Shown here in pieces: positions 17,411-26,917 of a stretch of 64,000 nt of DNA. Position 1 is the stretch's first letter, and every line of letters starts with the position of its first letter. The translations under genes were made by a program, and so were the position numbers. The stretch comes from Methanocaldococcus infernus ME (GTDB lineage Archaea > AGJL01 > Methanococci > Methanococcales > Methanocaldococcaceae), in contig NC_014122.1 in assembly GCF_000092305.1 (NCBI RefSeq), forward strand, positions 248,001 through 312,000. The letters are read 5' to 3'. The notes below the pieces were generated by a model. That model saw only the letters and a program-made list of their open reading frames with translations, was not told the DNA's origin and searched no databases.

Positions 17411-19145
17411 TTCTAACCCTCTCTATATCCTTGAATTTAATACTCTTAACTCTTGGCTCAACCCTTTCAGGCTTAACTATATTTGTTAGCTTATCTCCAG
17501 GAGGAACCATAGGAAGAGCTTCAGCAGGATCTATAACAATATCTAAAAGATAAGGTTCATCACTTTTTATAGCCTCTTCTAACTTCTCCCTAATCTCATC
17601 TGGAGAGCTTACCCTATCAGCTTTAACTCCATAGCTTTCAGCCAATCTGACAAAGTCAGGACTCTCTCCTAAGTGCACTTCACTCTGCTTTTTGTTGTAA
17701 TAAAGGTTTTGCCACTGATAAACCATTCCTAAGGTTCTGTTGTCAAAGACACAAATAACCACTGGAATATTGTATTCAGCTACTGTAGCCAACTCCTGAG
17801 AGTTCATTAAGAAGCCTCCATCTCCAGTAATACATATAACCTTATTTCCTGGCTTAGCCACCTTTGCCCCTATAGCTGCTGGAAAACCAAAACCCATAGT
17901 TCCCAATCCACCTGAAGAGATTAGAGACCTTGGACACTTAAATTTAAAGTAGTGGGCTATCCACATCTGATTCTGTCCTACATCTGTAGTTATTATAAAC
18001 TTTTTCCCTTCTAAGAGAGACATAAGCTCTTTAACAAACCTCTGAGGTTTTATTGGCTTATCATTAAAGTCCATCATTGGAATTGAGCTTTCTTTTAAAT
18101 ATCTTATTCTCTCTAACCAACTCTCTTTAACCTTTATATTCTCCTTGGATAAACCCATCAGCATTGATCTTAAAACATTCTTAGCATCTCCAACTATTGG
18201 AACATCTACTCTAATATTCTTCCCAATCTCAGCTGGATCTATATCAATGTGTATAATCTTAGCATTTGGAGCAAACTCTTCAGGATTTCCTACCACTCTA
18301 TCAGAGAATCTACAGCCAATAGCTAAGATGAGATCAGCTTCAGTTACAGCATAGTTAGCTGCTTTAGTTCCATGCATCCCTAACATTCCAAGGGAAAGAG
18401 GATGATCCTCTGGAAATGCTCCCTTACCCATTAGAGTAGTGGCCACAGGAATCTTTAAAAGCTCTACTATTCTGTAAAGTTCTTCATGGGCTCCACTTAT
18501 TATAACCCCTCCACCAGCAATAATTACAGGTTTCTCAGCTTCAGATAGTAATCTAATGGCTTTCTTAATCTGTAAAGGATGACCAACAGTCTTAGGCTTG
18601 TATCCAGGAAGATCTACCTTAGCTGGAATTGGATACTTCTCTAAATCTATCTCTCCTGTCTGAACATCCTTAGGAATATCTATATGTACTGGCCCAGGCC
18701 TTCCTGTTGTAGCTATCTCAAAAGCTGCTCTAAAGGTTTCTGGAATTTCCTCAGGCTTTTTCAGCTGAAAGTTATGCTTAGTTATAGGCATGAATAAGCC
18801 AAGGGCATCAATCTCTTGAAAGGCATCATTCCCTATTAACTTTGTTGGCACCTGTCCAGTTAAAGCAATGACTGGGGAAGAGTCAGCATAAGCTGTAGCT
18901 ATTCCAGTCACTAAGTTAGTAGCCCCTGGCCCAGAGGTTGAGACACAAACTCCAGCCTCTCCAGAGGCTCTGGCAAATCCATCAGCTGCATGGGCTGCAG
19001 CCTGCTCATGCCTTGTTAGTATATGAATTAAATCACTATCATAGAGAGCATCATAAAATGGTAAAATTGCTCCACCAGGATAACCAAAGATGATTTTAAC
19101 ACCTTCTGCCTCTAATGCCTTTATTATTGCTTCTGCACCTTTCAA
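17385..19145 (-). CDS. ilvB: Acetolactate synthase large subunit
   Basis: Thiamine-diphosphate enzyme making acetolactate or acetohydroxybutyrate for valine, leucine and isoleucine. Seen: catalytic Glu in LTRHEQAAAHAADGFAR, the central FAD-type domain, and the thiamine site GDGGFLMNSQELATVAEY followed by NRTLGMVYQWQ. 586 residues, normal. The start is TTG at 19145, six nt after GGTG; the upstream GTG belongs to the Shine-Dalgarno. The regulatory small subunit is not beside it, so it is encoded elsewhere. Confidence 0.93.
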   Translation of the reverse strand: MKGAEAIIKALEAEGVKIIFGYPGGAILPFYDALYDSDLIHILTRHEQAAAHAADGFARASGEAGVCVSTSGPGATNLVTGIATAYADSSPVIALTGQVPTKLIGNDAFQEIDALGLFMPITKHNFQLKKPEEIPETFRAAFEIATTGRPGPVHIDIPKDVQTGEIDLEKYPIPAKVDLPGYKPKTVGHPLQIKKAIRLLSEAEKPVIIAGGGVIISGAHEELYRIVELLKIPVATTLMGKGAFPEDHPLSLGMLGMHGTKAANYAVTEADLILAIGCRFSDRVVGNPEEFAPNAKIIHIDIDPAEIGKNIRVDVPIVGDAKNVLRSMLMGLSKENIKVKESWLERIRYLKESSIPMMDFNDKPIKPQRFVKELMSLLEGKKFIITTDVGQNQMWIAHYFKFKCPRSLISSGGLGTMGFGFPAAIGAKVAKPGNKVICITGDGGFLMNSQELATVAEYNIPVVICVFDNRTLGMVYQWQNLYYNKKQSEVHLGESPDFVRLAESYGVKADRVSSPDEIREKLEEAIKSDEPYLLDIVIDPAEALPMVPPGDKLTNIVKPERVEPRVKSIKFKDIERVRIEKESVSY

Positions 19146-19224
19146 TACTATCACCAAAAAATGATTTAAGAGTTGAACTAATTATTAGAAATTTTATATT
19201 AAAAGTTTTCATGGTGATTAAATA

Positions 19225-20223
19225 ATGATGTTAAGTAAGTTGGTTGAATTTAAAGACTTAACCTATGAGGAAGCTGAGAAGTTAATGAGAGATGTGATGA
19301 GTGGGAATATAAGTGAGATAAGGTTAGCAGCTATTTTAACTGCCTTAAGGATGAAGGGAGAGAGTGTTGAGGAGATAACAGCCTTTGCCAAGGTTATGAG
19401 AGAGTATGCAACAAAGATATATCCAAATGTTGAGAAACTTTTAGATACTTGTGGAACTGGAGGAGATAAGTTAAATACTTTTAACATAAGTACAGCAACA
19501 GCCTTTGTAACCTCTGTTTATGTTCCAGTGGCTAAGCATGGGAATAGGGCAGTGAGTAGTAAAAGTGGTAGTGCTGATGTTCTTGAAGAGCTTGGAGTTA
19601 ATTTAGAGGTTCCACCAGAGAGAGTTAAGGAATCAATAGAGAAGATAAATATAGGCTTTTTGTTTGCCCCTCTCTACCATAAGGCTATGAAGTATGCCAT
19701 GCCTGTTAGGAGAGAGTTGGGAATAAGGACAGTATTTAATATCCTTGGCCCATTAACAAATCCAGCCAATGCTAACTATCAACTCTTAGGAGTTTTTAAG
19801 GAAGAGCTAACTGAAAAGTTGGCTAAGGTTTTAAAAAACCTTGGAGTGAGAGGAGCCTTAGTTGTCCATGGCAATGGGATGGATGAAATAACAACCATTG
19901 GGAAAACAAAAATTTCAGAGTATAAGGATGGAAGGTTTAGAACTTACTATATTGAGCCAGAGGATTATGGAATTAAGAGGGCTAATTTAGAGGATATAAG
20001 AGGAGGAGATGCTAAGGAAAATGCTAAAATTATTAGAGATATCTTAGAAGGAGAAGAGGTTGGAGCTAAGAGGGATATAGTTGTTTTAAACTCTGCTTTC
20101 TCACTGTATATAACTGAAGAGGCTAAAAATGTTGAAGAGGGGATAAAGAAAGCTAATAAAGCTATAGACTCAGGAAAAGCTTTAGAGCAGTTGGAGAAGT
20201 TGATAGAGTTTTATAGCTTATAG
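19225..20223 (+). CDS. trpD: Anthranilate phosphoribosyltransferase
   Basis: Joins anthranilate to PRPP, second step of tryptophan synthesis. Motifs: [19 protein letters not shown] (PRPP and Mg site), [20 protein letters not shown] and [14 protein letters not shown]. 332 residues. GGTGAT precedes two tandem ATG codons (19225 and 19228); either may start it. It stands alone, not in a trp operon (trpA is at 58132). Its 3' end overlaps the convergent gene by 13 nt. Confidence 0.95.
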   Translation: MMLSKLVEFKDLTYEEAEKLMRDVMSGNISEIRLAAILTALRMKGESVEEITAFAKVMREYATKIYPNVEKLLDTCGTGGDKLNTFNISTATAFVTSVYVPVAKHGNRAVSSKSGSADVLEELGVNLEVPPERVKESIEKINIGFLFAPLYHKAMKYAMPVRRELGIRTVFNILGPLTNPANANYQLLGVFKEELTEKLAKVLKNLGVRGALVVHGNGMDEITTIGKTKISEYKDGRFRTYYIEPEDYGIKRANLEDIRGGDAKENAKIIRDILEGEEVGAKRDIVVLNSAFSLYITEEAKNVEEGIKKANKAIDSGKALEQLEKLIEFYSL

Positions 20224-20936
20224 ATCCAATCTATCTTATTTTTAAGTACAGCTCTTGCCACTGAAATTAGGTTAGAATATTTTAGCATCTCCTTAGCTCT
20301 CTCTAAGGAAGTTATTGAATTATTCCCAATAATTGTTTTATCTTCAAAACTCTCTCTTATTCTTTTTAACCCTTCTATGTCAGGATAATCCTTTCCAGGG
20401 TAGAAGCAGTCAACATGTAAGCCATCAAAATACTCTCTTACTAAGGACAAATTTTTAATTAACTCCTCTGTTTCTATGTAATTTAGCCTAATCTTTAAAA
20501 AAAGTGGCTTGTCTAAAGAATAAAGTTTCTCTAAGAAAGAGCTTAATAGCTTAACATTCCTTAAGAGTTCTTGCCCTATCCCTAACTCAGTAATTTCTCT
20601 CTGCCTGCAGTGACAATTTAATTCTATTATATCAGCATGCTCAGAAATAATCTTAAGCCTTGGAAGAGCTTCGTCTATGTTTAAAAACCTAACATTAACT
20701 GAAACTAAGCCAAAGTCTATTTTATTGATTTCATTAACTATATAGCTATCAAAATCTTTTAAAGGGATTGAGAACTCTTTTCTTCCTCTCCCCTCTATTC
20801 TCTTACTTGCTAAGTATGTAGCCTTATCTAAGTTGTAGCCTCCAATTGTATATATATAAAATAATCCTCTATACTTCTTACAAAAGTCTCCATCTGTAAT
20901 GCCAGCCATTGGGGCTAAGACAACTTTACAACCCAC
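20211..20936 (-). CDS. Archaeal NifR3/Dus-related TIM-barrel protein
   Basis: Resembles the dihydrouridine-synthase and dihydroorotate-dehydrogenase flavoprotein barrel: N-terminal [18 protein letters not shown], central [20 protein letters not shown] where Dus enzymes have NxGCP, and [16 protein letters not shown] and IGNNSI segments. The Cys at the Dus catalytic place is in an unusual NCHCRQ context, so activity on tRNA is uncertain. Starts with GTG, overlapping gch3 by 11 nt. The pairing with gch3 matches the recalled MJ0144-MJ0145 order. Confidence 0.7.
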   Translation of the reverse strand: MGCKVVLAPMAGITDGDFCKKYRGLFYIYTIGGYNLDKATYLASKRIEGRGRKEFSIPLKDFDSYIVNEINKIDFGLVSVNVRFLNIDEALPRLKIISEHADIIELNCHCRQREITELGIGQELLRNVKLLSSFLEKLYSLDKPLFLKIRLNYIETEELIKNLSLVREYFDGLHVDCFYPGKDYPDIEGLKRIRESFEDKTIIGNNSITSLERAKEMLKYSNLISVARAVLKNKIDWIYKL

Positions 20937-21723
20937 AGGATTTCCCCTTTCTTAGCACTTCTTTAAAAAATTTGTCATTTTTCAATATACATATGTTTTT
21001 ATCTACTCTCTTCCCTCTTATCTCCTCTAAACCAATATCTGCTAAGTTTGCTGCCTCTTCAGCACTCTTCCCTATTCCAACTCCTGCTTTTAGATCAAGG
21101 TTTAGCTTTTTATTTATATTATCAAATATTTTTATATAATCTTCTTCATTCATCCCATTTGATGGAGCCATGAAATTATCTCCACCAATAAAAAAGAGAA
21201 GAGCCTCATATTTTAAAAACTCTTTCATTAACAAGAGCTTAACCTCATTAACTTTAAGATAGGTGTCATAGGCTGAATAAACATCTGTAAATGTGCCAGT
21301 TACATTATTTATATCTATATGGGCTATCTGAACATAGCCATTTACTAACTCATTGGCAACATCTAACACTTCTCTCCTATTACTATCTTGGGCACTACCA
21401 TACTCTTGTAACGTCTTTGTTGCAAGCTTTTGAGCTTCATAAGGAGTTTCTGCTGAAGCTATAGCCATACTTATAGTAAATGGATATCTATTTCTTACAC
21501 TCTCCTGTATCTTCTTATGAACCTCTAAGCTGATCCCATTGGTTATAGCTATTAGATTGTCAAACCTTGTATAGAACACTAAGCCCCCATACATGCCAAA
21601 CATTAAGTTAAGGTCTTCATAAAGCCTACTCTGTAAAGCTTGTAAGTCATTCTCTCTTCTTGGATTTGGTGTTACTGTCCAAGGCCCATAGTTATCTATC
21701 TGAATAACTGTAATTTGGATCAT
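20926..21723 (-). CDS. gch3: GTP cyclohydrolase III
   Basis: Produces 2-amino-5-formylamino-6-ribosylaminopyrimidinone phosphate from GTP, the entry to archaeal riboflavin and F420 (FO) synthesis. The sequence [20 protein letters not shown] and the two GGDEF-like halves, with [14 protein letters not shown] and [14 protein letters not shown], match the M. jannaschii MJ0145 enzyme from memory. 265 residues. The start overlaps the trmY end by 32 nt. ArfB, the next enzyme of the pathway, is encoded at the head of the same gene string. Confidence 0.93.
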   Translation of the reverse strand: MIQITVIQIDNYGPWTVTPNPRRENDLQALQSRLYEDLNLMFGMYGGLVFYTRFDNLIAITNGISLEVHKKIQESVRNRYPFTISMAIASAETPYEAQKLATKTLQEYGSAQDSNRREVLDVANELVNGYVQIAHIDINNVTGTFTDVYSAYDTYLKVNEVKLLLMKEFLKYEALLFFIGGDNFMAPSNGMNEEDYIKIFDNINKKLNLDLKAGVGIGKSAEEAANLADIGLEEIRGKRVDKNICILKNDKFFKEVLRKGKSCGL

Positions 21724-22327
21724 CTCCTATCCCTCTCTTGTCTAAGACATTATGAACTATAACAATACAGTGGTTAGCATGTAACTCCAATGGAGAGACA
21801 GAAACTTTAATAGCCTTATCTTTAAGAAAGCTTTCATCTTCCTCCAATAAACCAATATGATCCCCTAAAATAAAAACTGGCTTTTCTATACTAACCTCTT
21901 CTATTGGCTTTCCTTCTTTATGTAAGTAATATATATTTTTTCCTTCACGAATTTTTTCCATTACCAAATCTTTAAATCCTATTTTCCTCACATATATCCC
22001 AGGAGTTGACTCTATCCACTCTTCTTTATTTTTAGAGTCTAAAAATTTCTTTAGAGCTTTTTTAATAAAAATAGCAATATTCCTCTCATCAGGGGACACT
22101 TTCTTCAACTCTGAGCCAACAAATTTTATACACACTGGAGGATTTGGAGGGCCACAGAGGATGGAGTAAAAGATAGTGTCTCTTCTAATGTCATGGGATA
22201 AAAAGAGAGAGTCACTAATACATCTGCAAACCAAGTCAAGCCTTCCACAACTTCCTGGTAGATCTTTTAAATTTATCTCAGGGGAAGTTATAGTTTTATT
22301 AGCTTTAAAGATAAATTCCCTTGTCAT
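21692..22327 (-). CDS. trmY: tRNA (pseudouridine(54)-N1)-methyltransferase
   Basis: SPOUT methyltransferase that methylates pseudouridine 54 in archaeal tRNAs. Strong match from memory to MJ1640: [60 protein letters not shown], and the SAM-knot segment [16 protein letters not shown] with [16 protein letters not shown]. The C-terminal tail after NVLDKRG is extended into the overlap with gch3 and ends SYSDR. Its ATG overlaps the stop of the PhoU-like gene (ATGA). Confidence 0.94.
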   Translation of the reverse strand: MTREFIFKANKTITSPEINLKDLPGSCGRLDLVCRCISDSLFLSHDIRRDTIFYSILCGPPNPPVCIKFVGSELKKVSPDERNIAIFIKKALKKFLDSKNKEEWIESTPGIYVRKIGFKDLVMEKIREGKNIYYLHKEGKPIEEVSIEKPVFILGDHIGLLEEDESFLKDKAIKVSVSPLELHANHCIVIVHNVLDKRGIGDDPNYSYSDR

Positions 22328-23175
22328 CTCTTTAACCTCTCTGGAATTGGAGTTCTTGGAATGTTGTGATAAAGCTCTAAGGCATACTCAACAATATTAA
22401 CACATCTATCCCCAAATCTTTCAACATCTTTATAGAACATTCCAAACTGTATATAAAAATTTAAATCCTCTTTTTTCTTCTCCAAAACTTTATTTAATAG
22501 TTTATTTAATACACCATGCAGCTCTTCCTCAAGTTTATAAATGTCACTTTCCTTCTTCTTCTCAACAACAACACTATAGGATTCTTCTAACATACTGTCC
22601 AAAATTTCAAAGATTTTAGTAACATCTTCTTCCATATCCTTATCTATATAAAGACCATGTAAGATTTCCTCTGAGATGTTTGCTAAATAATCTCCTAATC
22701 TTTCTAAGTTTGAGGCTATCTTAGAAAAGGTTGAGATATACTTTTCAGGCAAGTACTTGGTTGTCTGAATCTTTAATAAAAGCTCTATCTCCTCTTCTAA
22801 CTTATTTAGTGAGTAGTCCTTAACAATGATATCTTCAGCTATCTTCTTATCTCCCTCTTTCAAAGCTTTATAAACCAACTTTAAGTTATTCTTAATCTCT
22901 TCCTTCATCTTTCCCAGTATAGTGTAGATCTCCTTAACTATCTGATTATCTTCAAAATCTAAGTTTAAGAGATGTAGCTTTTTCATATCTATAACATAAG
23001 GATGCTTCACAATTCCCTCATTTATTAAGGGCTTTAGAAGCTTAGCTACATATCTTCTACTGATCCCTAACTTTTCAGCTATCTCATCCTGTGTTTCTGG
23101 AGCCTCTTCAATAATTATCTTTAATATGGCTGCTAAAGTAGCATTTTTTCCTCTTAGCATAATCTCACAATTCAT
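22324..23175 (-). CDS. PhoU-domain protein with N-terminal winged helix
   Basis: The first 60 residues contain a helix-turn-helix ([20 protein letters not shown]), followed by two PhoU-type helical repeats with the [18 protein letters not shown] and [20 protein letters not shown] metal-site patterns. Proteins of this form are predicted phosphate-responsive regulators in methanogens (recalled as MJ1641, next to TrmY in M. jannaschii too). No phosphate transporter is adjacent here. 283 residues; ATGA overlap with trmY, 27-nt gap after arfB. Confidence 0.85.
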   Translation of the reverse strand: MNCEIMLRGKNATLAAILKIIIEEAPETQDEIAEKLGISRRYVAKLLKPLINEGIVKHPYVIDMKKLHLLNLDFEDNQIVKEIYTILGKMKEEIKNNLKLVYKALKEGDKKIAEDIIVKDYSLNKLEEEIELLLKIQTTKYLPEKYISTFSKIASNLERLGDYLANISEEILHGLYIDKDMEEDVTKIFEILDSMLEESYSVVVEKKKESDIYKLEEELHGVLNKLLNKVLEKKKEDLNFYIQFGMFYKDVERFGDRCVNIVEYALELYHNIPRTPIPERLKR

Positions 23176-23202
23176 AATTTATGACAATTTATTCTAAAAA
23201 TT

Positions 23203-23871
23203 TTATAAAAAGTTTGTTATCTCATTGACAACCTTGTTTATAAATTCATCCAATAACTTTTTTCCAAGCTCTTCATCTATCTTAACTCCTTCCTTCTCAA
23301 CTCTCTTAGCCTCTTCATCTATCTCCTTGTTTTTTTCTCTTGCCTCTCTCAATCCAACCATCCCAATCTCAGCATAGTTCTCAGGCTTATGCTCCTTCAT
23401 CTTCTCCTTGTTGGCTATTCCAATTACATAACCAATAGAAAGCTCTTCAGTGGCAGCATGGGTTAGAGGGAAGGATAAAAATTTTATTTTTATATTTATT
23501 AGGTTTTCAAGCTCTTTAATCTCTTTCTCAGCTAATATATTCCCTCCATGACAATTAACAATAATTACTTTTTTTATTCCAATCCTCTTAGCCCAGGTTA
23601 GTAAAAAGGTTAAATACTCTACAATATCTGAAACCTTATTATGTATCCCATGCTTAACATAGCTATACTCTGTTGATGGAATTACTGTTCCTAAAAATTT
23701 GGCTCCAGTTTTTATACAGGCCATCAGTGAGACATAAGAGGCTATCTTAATATCTGTATCTATTGGTAAGGCTGAACCATGGTTTTCTAAGTAAGAGCCC
23801 ATAGCTATAACTCCAATCTCATGAACCTTCTCATTCAATATTTTTCCACCATTTAACCTTAATATAGTCAT
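23203..23871 (-). CDS. arfB: ArfB, 2-amino-5-formylamino-6-ribosylaminopyrimidinone phosphate deformylase
   Basis: Creatininase-fold metal hydrolase that removes the formyl group from the GTP cyclohydrolase III product. Motifs: GVIAMGSYLENHGSALPIDTD with metal ligands, STEYSYVKHGIHNK, and IIVNCHGGNI. The start is uncertain. The ATG at 23871 touches its GGTGA with no spacing, while normal spacing would point to an ATA at 23865; a longer form reaching 23916 would run through the divergent tatD start region. First gene of the string arfB, phoU-like, trmY, gch3, Dus-like. Confidence 0.88.
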   Translation of the reverse strand: MTILRLNGGKILNEKVHEIGVIAMGSYLENHGSALPIDTDIKIASYVSLMACIKTGAKFLGTVIPSTEYSYVKHGIHNKVSDIVEYLTFLLTWAKRIGIKKVIIVNCHGGNILAEKEIKELENLINIKIKFLSFPLTHAATEELSIGYVIGIANKEKMKEHKPENYAEIGMVGLREAREKNKEIDEEAKRVEKEGVKIDEELGKKLLDEFINKVVNEITNFL

Positions 23872-23884
23872 CACCTTTAGGTGA
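23871..23884. repeat. Palindromic pair of back-to-back Shine-Dalgarno sequences
   Basis: TCACCT-TT-AGGTGA is a perfect inverted repeat between arfB (minus) and tatD (plus). Each arm provides GGTGA to one gene. The two start codons are 18 nt apart, so neither promoter fits between them. Same arrangement as at 1250-1265. Confidence 0.55.
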
Positions 23885-23889
23885 GCTTT

Positions 23890-24612
23890 ATGTACTATGT
23901 AGATAGTCATTGTCATATAGAGGATAAGGCATTTAACAAAGTAAGAGATTCCCTAATCAAGGAAGATTTAAAGATTATAACCAGTGGTGTAGGCTTGGGA
24001 GGAATAAAAAGAGCTTTGGAGTGTTATGAAAAATATAATATTTATTTAACCCTTGGCTTCCATCCAGCTGATGTTAAGGCTGATGATAAAATTATAGATA
24101 GATGTTACAACATAATAAAAGAGAATAGGGATAAAATATTAGCTGTTGGAGAGATTGGGATGGATATTAAGAGAGAGAACTATGAAAGGCAGAAAGAGGT
24201 GTTTTTAAAATTTATGAACTTAGCTATAGAAATCAATAAACCTATTGTCTTACATGCCAGAGGGTTTGAGGAAGAGCTTTTTAAGCTATCTGAGACAAAG
24301 GCCATGTTTCACTGTTACAGTGGAAGTTTAGAGTTGGCTAAAGATATAGGAGAGAGTGGGAATTTAATATCTCTCTCCACCTTAGTCTGTTTCTCAAGCC
24401 ATCATAAAAAGTTAGCTGAGAAATTGGATATTGACTATTTAACAACTGAAACTGACTCCCCTTACTTATCTCCAATAAAGGGAGAGAAAAATAAGCCTGA
24501 GAATGTTAAGTTAGTTGTTAGAGAGCTTGCTAAGTTAAAGGAGATGGATGAGGAAGAAGTTAAAGATATCATTTATAAGAATACTTCTAAGTTCTTTGGG
24601 AGGTGGTTATGA
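23890..24612 (+). CDS. TatD family metal-dependent hydrolase
   Basis: Amidohydrolase-fold nuclease family; E. coli TatD is a 3'-5' exonuclease, archaeal roles are less clear. Metal ligands visible: DSHCHIE (residues 5-11), VGEIGMD, LHARG, MFHCYSG and TETDSPYLSP. Start set at the ATG at 23890, after AGGTGAGCTTT; an in-frame GTG upstream is part of the Shine-Dalgarno. Ends overlapping nnr by 4 nt. Confidence 0.88.
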   Translation: MYYVDSHCHIEDKAFNKVRDSLIKEDLKIITSGVGLGGIKRALECYEKYNIYLTLGFHPADVKADDKIIDRCYNIIKENRDKILAVGEIGMDIKRENYERQKEVFLKFMNLAIEINKPIVLHARGFEEELFKLSETKAMFHCYSGSLELAKDIGESGNLISLSTLVCFSSHHKKLAEKLDIDYLTTETDSPYLSPIKGEKNKPENVKLVVRELAKLKEMDEEEVKDIIYKNTSKFFGRWL

Positions 24613-26030
24613 TGGAATTATTTTTCAAATTAAAAGAGAAAATCAAGGAGAAAGAAGTCTTAGAGCCTTGGGAGATGAATATAATAGATGAGAATGCTGA
24701 ATACTTAGGGGTTAAGAGGATTCAACTAATGGAAAATGCTGGAAGGGCTGTTTATGAAGAGGTTAAGGATTTTGATGGAAAAATCTTTATCTTCTGTGGA
24801 ACTGGAAACAATGGAGGAGATGGCTTTGTAGTAGCCAGATTCTTAGGGAGAGGGGAAGTTATCTTACTTGGGAAAGAGAGTGAGATAAAGAGTTATGAGG
24901 CAAGAGAAAACTATAAAATTTTAAAAAATCTCTCATTGTTTGGAAGTATAAAAGTTAGAGAGATCAAGAGTGCTAAGGAAATAGAAGATGTTTTCCAAGC
25001 TCTTAGAGAGGGAAAATCTTTAGTTATAGATGCAATGCTTGGAACTGGGCAAAGAGGAGAGTTGAAAGAGCCATATAAGAGTGTTGTTGAAGAACTCAAT
25101 AAAATAAAGAGAGAAAATAAAGAGCTTTATATAGTAAGTGTTGATGTCCAAACTGGAAACTTGGAGAGTGACTTAACAGTAACATTTCACAAAAGGAAGA
25201 GCATAAATAAAGGTAAAGTGATAGTTAAAGATATTGGAATTCCTAAAGAAGCTGAGTATATAGTTGGCTATGGAGATGTTAGAGCTTTAAAGTTAGTAAG
25301 GGGAGAACATAAAGGAAAGAATGGAAAAGTTTTAATTGTAGGAGGTTCAAAAGATTACTATGGAGCACCTATCTTATCTGGTTTATCAGCACTTAAGGTT
25401 TCTGATCTTGTTGGAATTTTCTCTGTTGATCATGTTATAAGAAAGGTTAACTATCCAGAGCTTATAACTTACAGTGTTGAAGGAAACTATTTATGTTTAG
25501 AGCACTTAGACTATCTATTAGAGGTTGTTAAGAAGTATGATGTTGTTGTCTTAGGTAATGGGCTTGGAGTTAATGAAGAGACTAAGGAGTTTGTTAATTC
25601 CTTACTTGAGAAGCTAAATAAAGTTGTGATAGACGCTGATGCTATAAAGTTGATTGACTATGAGAACTTCAAATTTAAGGAAGGTTATGTTTTCACTCCA
25701 CACAAGAAAGAATTTGAATATATAAAATTTGAGTTAGATGAGTTGGAAAGTACTATCCTGCTAAAAGGGAAAATAGACATTATATTTAACAATGAGAGCA
25801 TAAAAATAAATAAAACTGGAAATGTTTTCCTAACTAAAGGAGGAACTGGAGATATCTTAGCTGGTTTGGTTGGAGGTTTATTAACTAAAAACTCTTCATT
25901 CCTCTCAGCCTCAGCTGGAGCCTTTATAGTGGGATATGCTGGAGATCTCCTATTGAAAGAAAAGTCTATCTACACTCCAATGGAAGTTATTGAGAAGATT
26001 CCTGAAGTATTCAAAATATTTGGTGTTTAA
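24609..26030 (+). CDS. nnr: Bifunctional NAD(P)H-hydrate repair enzyme Nnr
   Basis: Fusion of NAD(P)HX epimerase (N-terminal YjeF domain) and ADP-dependent dehydratase, repairing heat-damaged nicotinamide cofactors, which suits a hyperthermophile. N-terminal half: NAGRAVYEEV and FCGTGNNGGDGFVVAR. C-terminal half, from about residue 215: VLIVGGSKDYYGAPILSGL, DADAIKLI, FTPHKKEF and the ribokinase-like LTKGGTGDILAGLVGG. Start at the ATG overlapping the tatD TGA; a second ATG follows directly. Normal length for the fusion. Confidence 0.93.
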   Translation: MMELFFKLKEKIKEKEVLEPWEMNIIDENAEYLGVKRIQLMENAGRAVYEEVKDFDGKIFIFCGTGNNGGDGFVVARFLGRGEVILLGKESEIKSYEARENYKILKNLSLFGSIKVREIKSAKEIEDVFQALREGKSLVIDAMLGTGQRGELKEPYKSVVEELNKIKRENKELYIVSVDVQTGNLESDLTVTFHKRKSINKGKVIVKDIGIPKEAEYIVGYGDVRALKLVRGEHKGKNGKVLIVGGSKDYYGAPILSGLSALKVSDLVGIFSVDHVIRKVNYPELITYSVEGNYLCLEHLDYLLEVVKKYDVVVLGNGLGVNEETKEFVNSLLEKLNKVVIDADAIKLIDYENFKFKEGYVFTPHKKEFEYIKFELDELESTILLKGKIDIIFNNESIKINKTGNVFLTKGGTGDILAGLVGGLLTKNSSFLSASAGAFIVGYAGDLLLKEKSIYTPMEVIEKIPEVFKIFGV

Positions 26031-26032
26031 TA

Positions 26033-26917
26033 ATGTATGGAAAAGCTGATCTTCATATTCATTCTAAATACTCTGGCATAGGGAGGTTAGGGAAGCTAAG
26101 ATTCTTAGACTCTATTGAAGAGCCAAGAGATATAGTTAAGACAGCTAAAAAGAAAGGCTTAGATGTTATAGCCATCACTGACCATAATACAATAAGAGGA
26201 GGCTTAGAAGGAAAGAAGTATGAGAAAGAGTTTGATATAGAGGTTGTAGTTGGTAGTGAGATCTTAACAAAGGATGGAGAGATAATAGGGCTATTTTTGA
26301 ATGAAGAAATTCCTAAGGGACTTTCAGCTGAGGAAACTATAGAGCTGATTAAAGAGCAGGGAGGTTTAGCTATAGCTCCTCATCCTTATAGCCCAATCTG
26401 TAAATCCTTAAGAGATAAGATTTTTGAGCTAAACTTGGATGGGGTTGAGGTTTTCAATGCCTACCATAGGGATGGAATCATAAATAACTTAGCCCTAAGG
26501 AAAGTTTCTGAAAATTATCATAAGAATCCTTTAGCCTTCATTGGAGGTAGTGATGCTCATATAGTTCAGATGATTGGCAATGCCTACACAATCTTTCCAG
26601 GAAGTAGTGGAGAAGAATTATACAAAGCTATAAAAAAGAAGAATACAGGTTATTGTGGAAAGAACACCCCTCTCTATCAGGCAATACTTTGGAGTTATAA
26701 AATAGTGACTCACTCTGAAAAGAAGTTAATAAAATCCCTATACAAGAAAAATGTTAATCTCTTAGATTACTGCTTAGATTCACTTAGATTCTACAAAAAG
26801 CTATTTATTATCTTAGCTGGAGCTATCTATATATTTACTCCTCTCCCTATAATCTCAGGAGTTGTTGGAAACTATTACTTAAAGTTTAAAGCCAAGAAGA
26901 TAGCTAAGAACTATTGA
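26033..26917 (+). CDS. PHP-domain phosphoesterase with hydrophobic C-terminus
   Basis: Polymerase-and-histidinol-phosphatase-fold metal phosphoesterase. Motifs in order: ADLHIHSKYSG (residues 5-15), AITDHNTIRGG, VVGSEILT, IAPHPYSP and FIGGSDAHIV. Related proteins cleave nucleoside bisphosphates or RNA ends. The last 90 residues are not part of the PHP core and hold a hydrophobic hairpin (LFIILAGAIYIFTPLPIISG), suggesting membrane attachment. Two nt after nnr. Its end overlaps the convergent SpoIIM-like gene by 39 nt, the longest such overlap here. Confidence 0.82.
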   Translation: MYGKADLHIHSKYSGIGRLGKLRFLDSIEEPRDIVKTAKKKGLDVIAITDHNTIRGGLEGKKYEKEFDIEVVVGSEILTKDGEIIGLFLNEEIPKGLSAEETIELIKEQGGLAIAPHPYSPICKSLRDKIFELNLDGVEVFNAYHRDGIINNLALRKVSENYHKNPLAFIGGSDAHIVQMIGNAYTIFPGSSGEELYKAIKKKNTGYCGKNTPLYQAILWSYKIVTHSEKKLIKSLYKKNVNLLDYCLDSLRFYKKLFIILAGAIYIFTPLPIISGVVGNYYLKFKAKKIAKNY

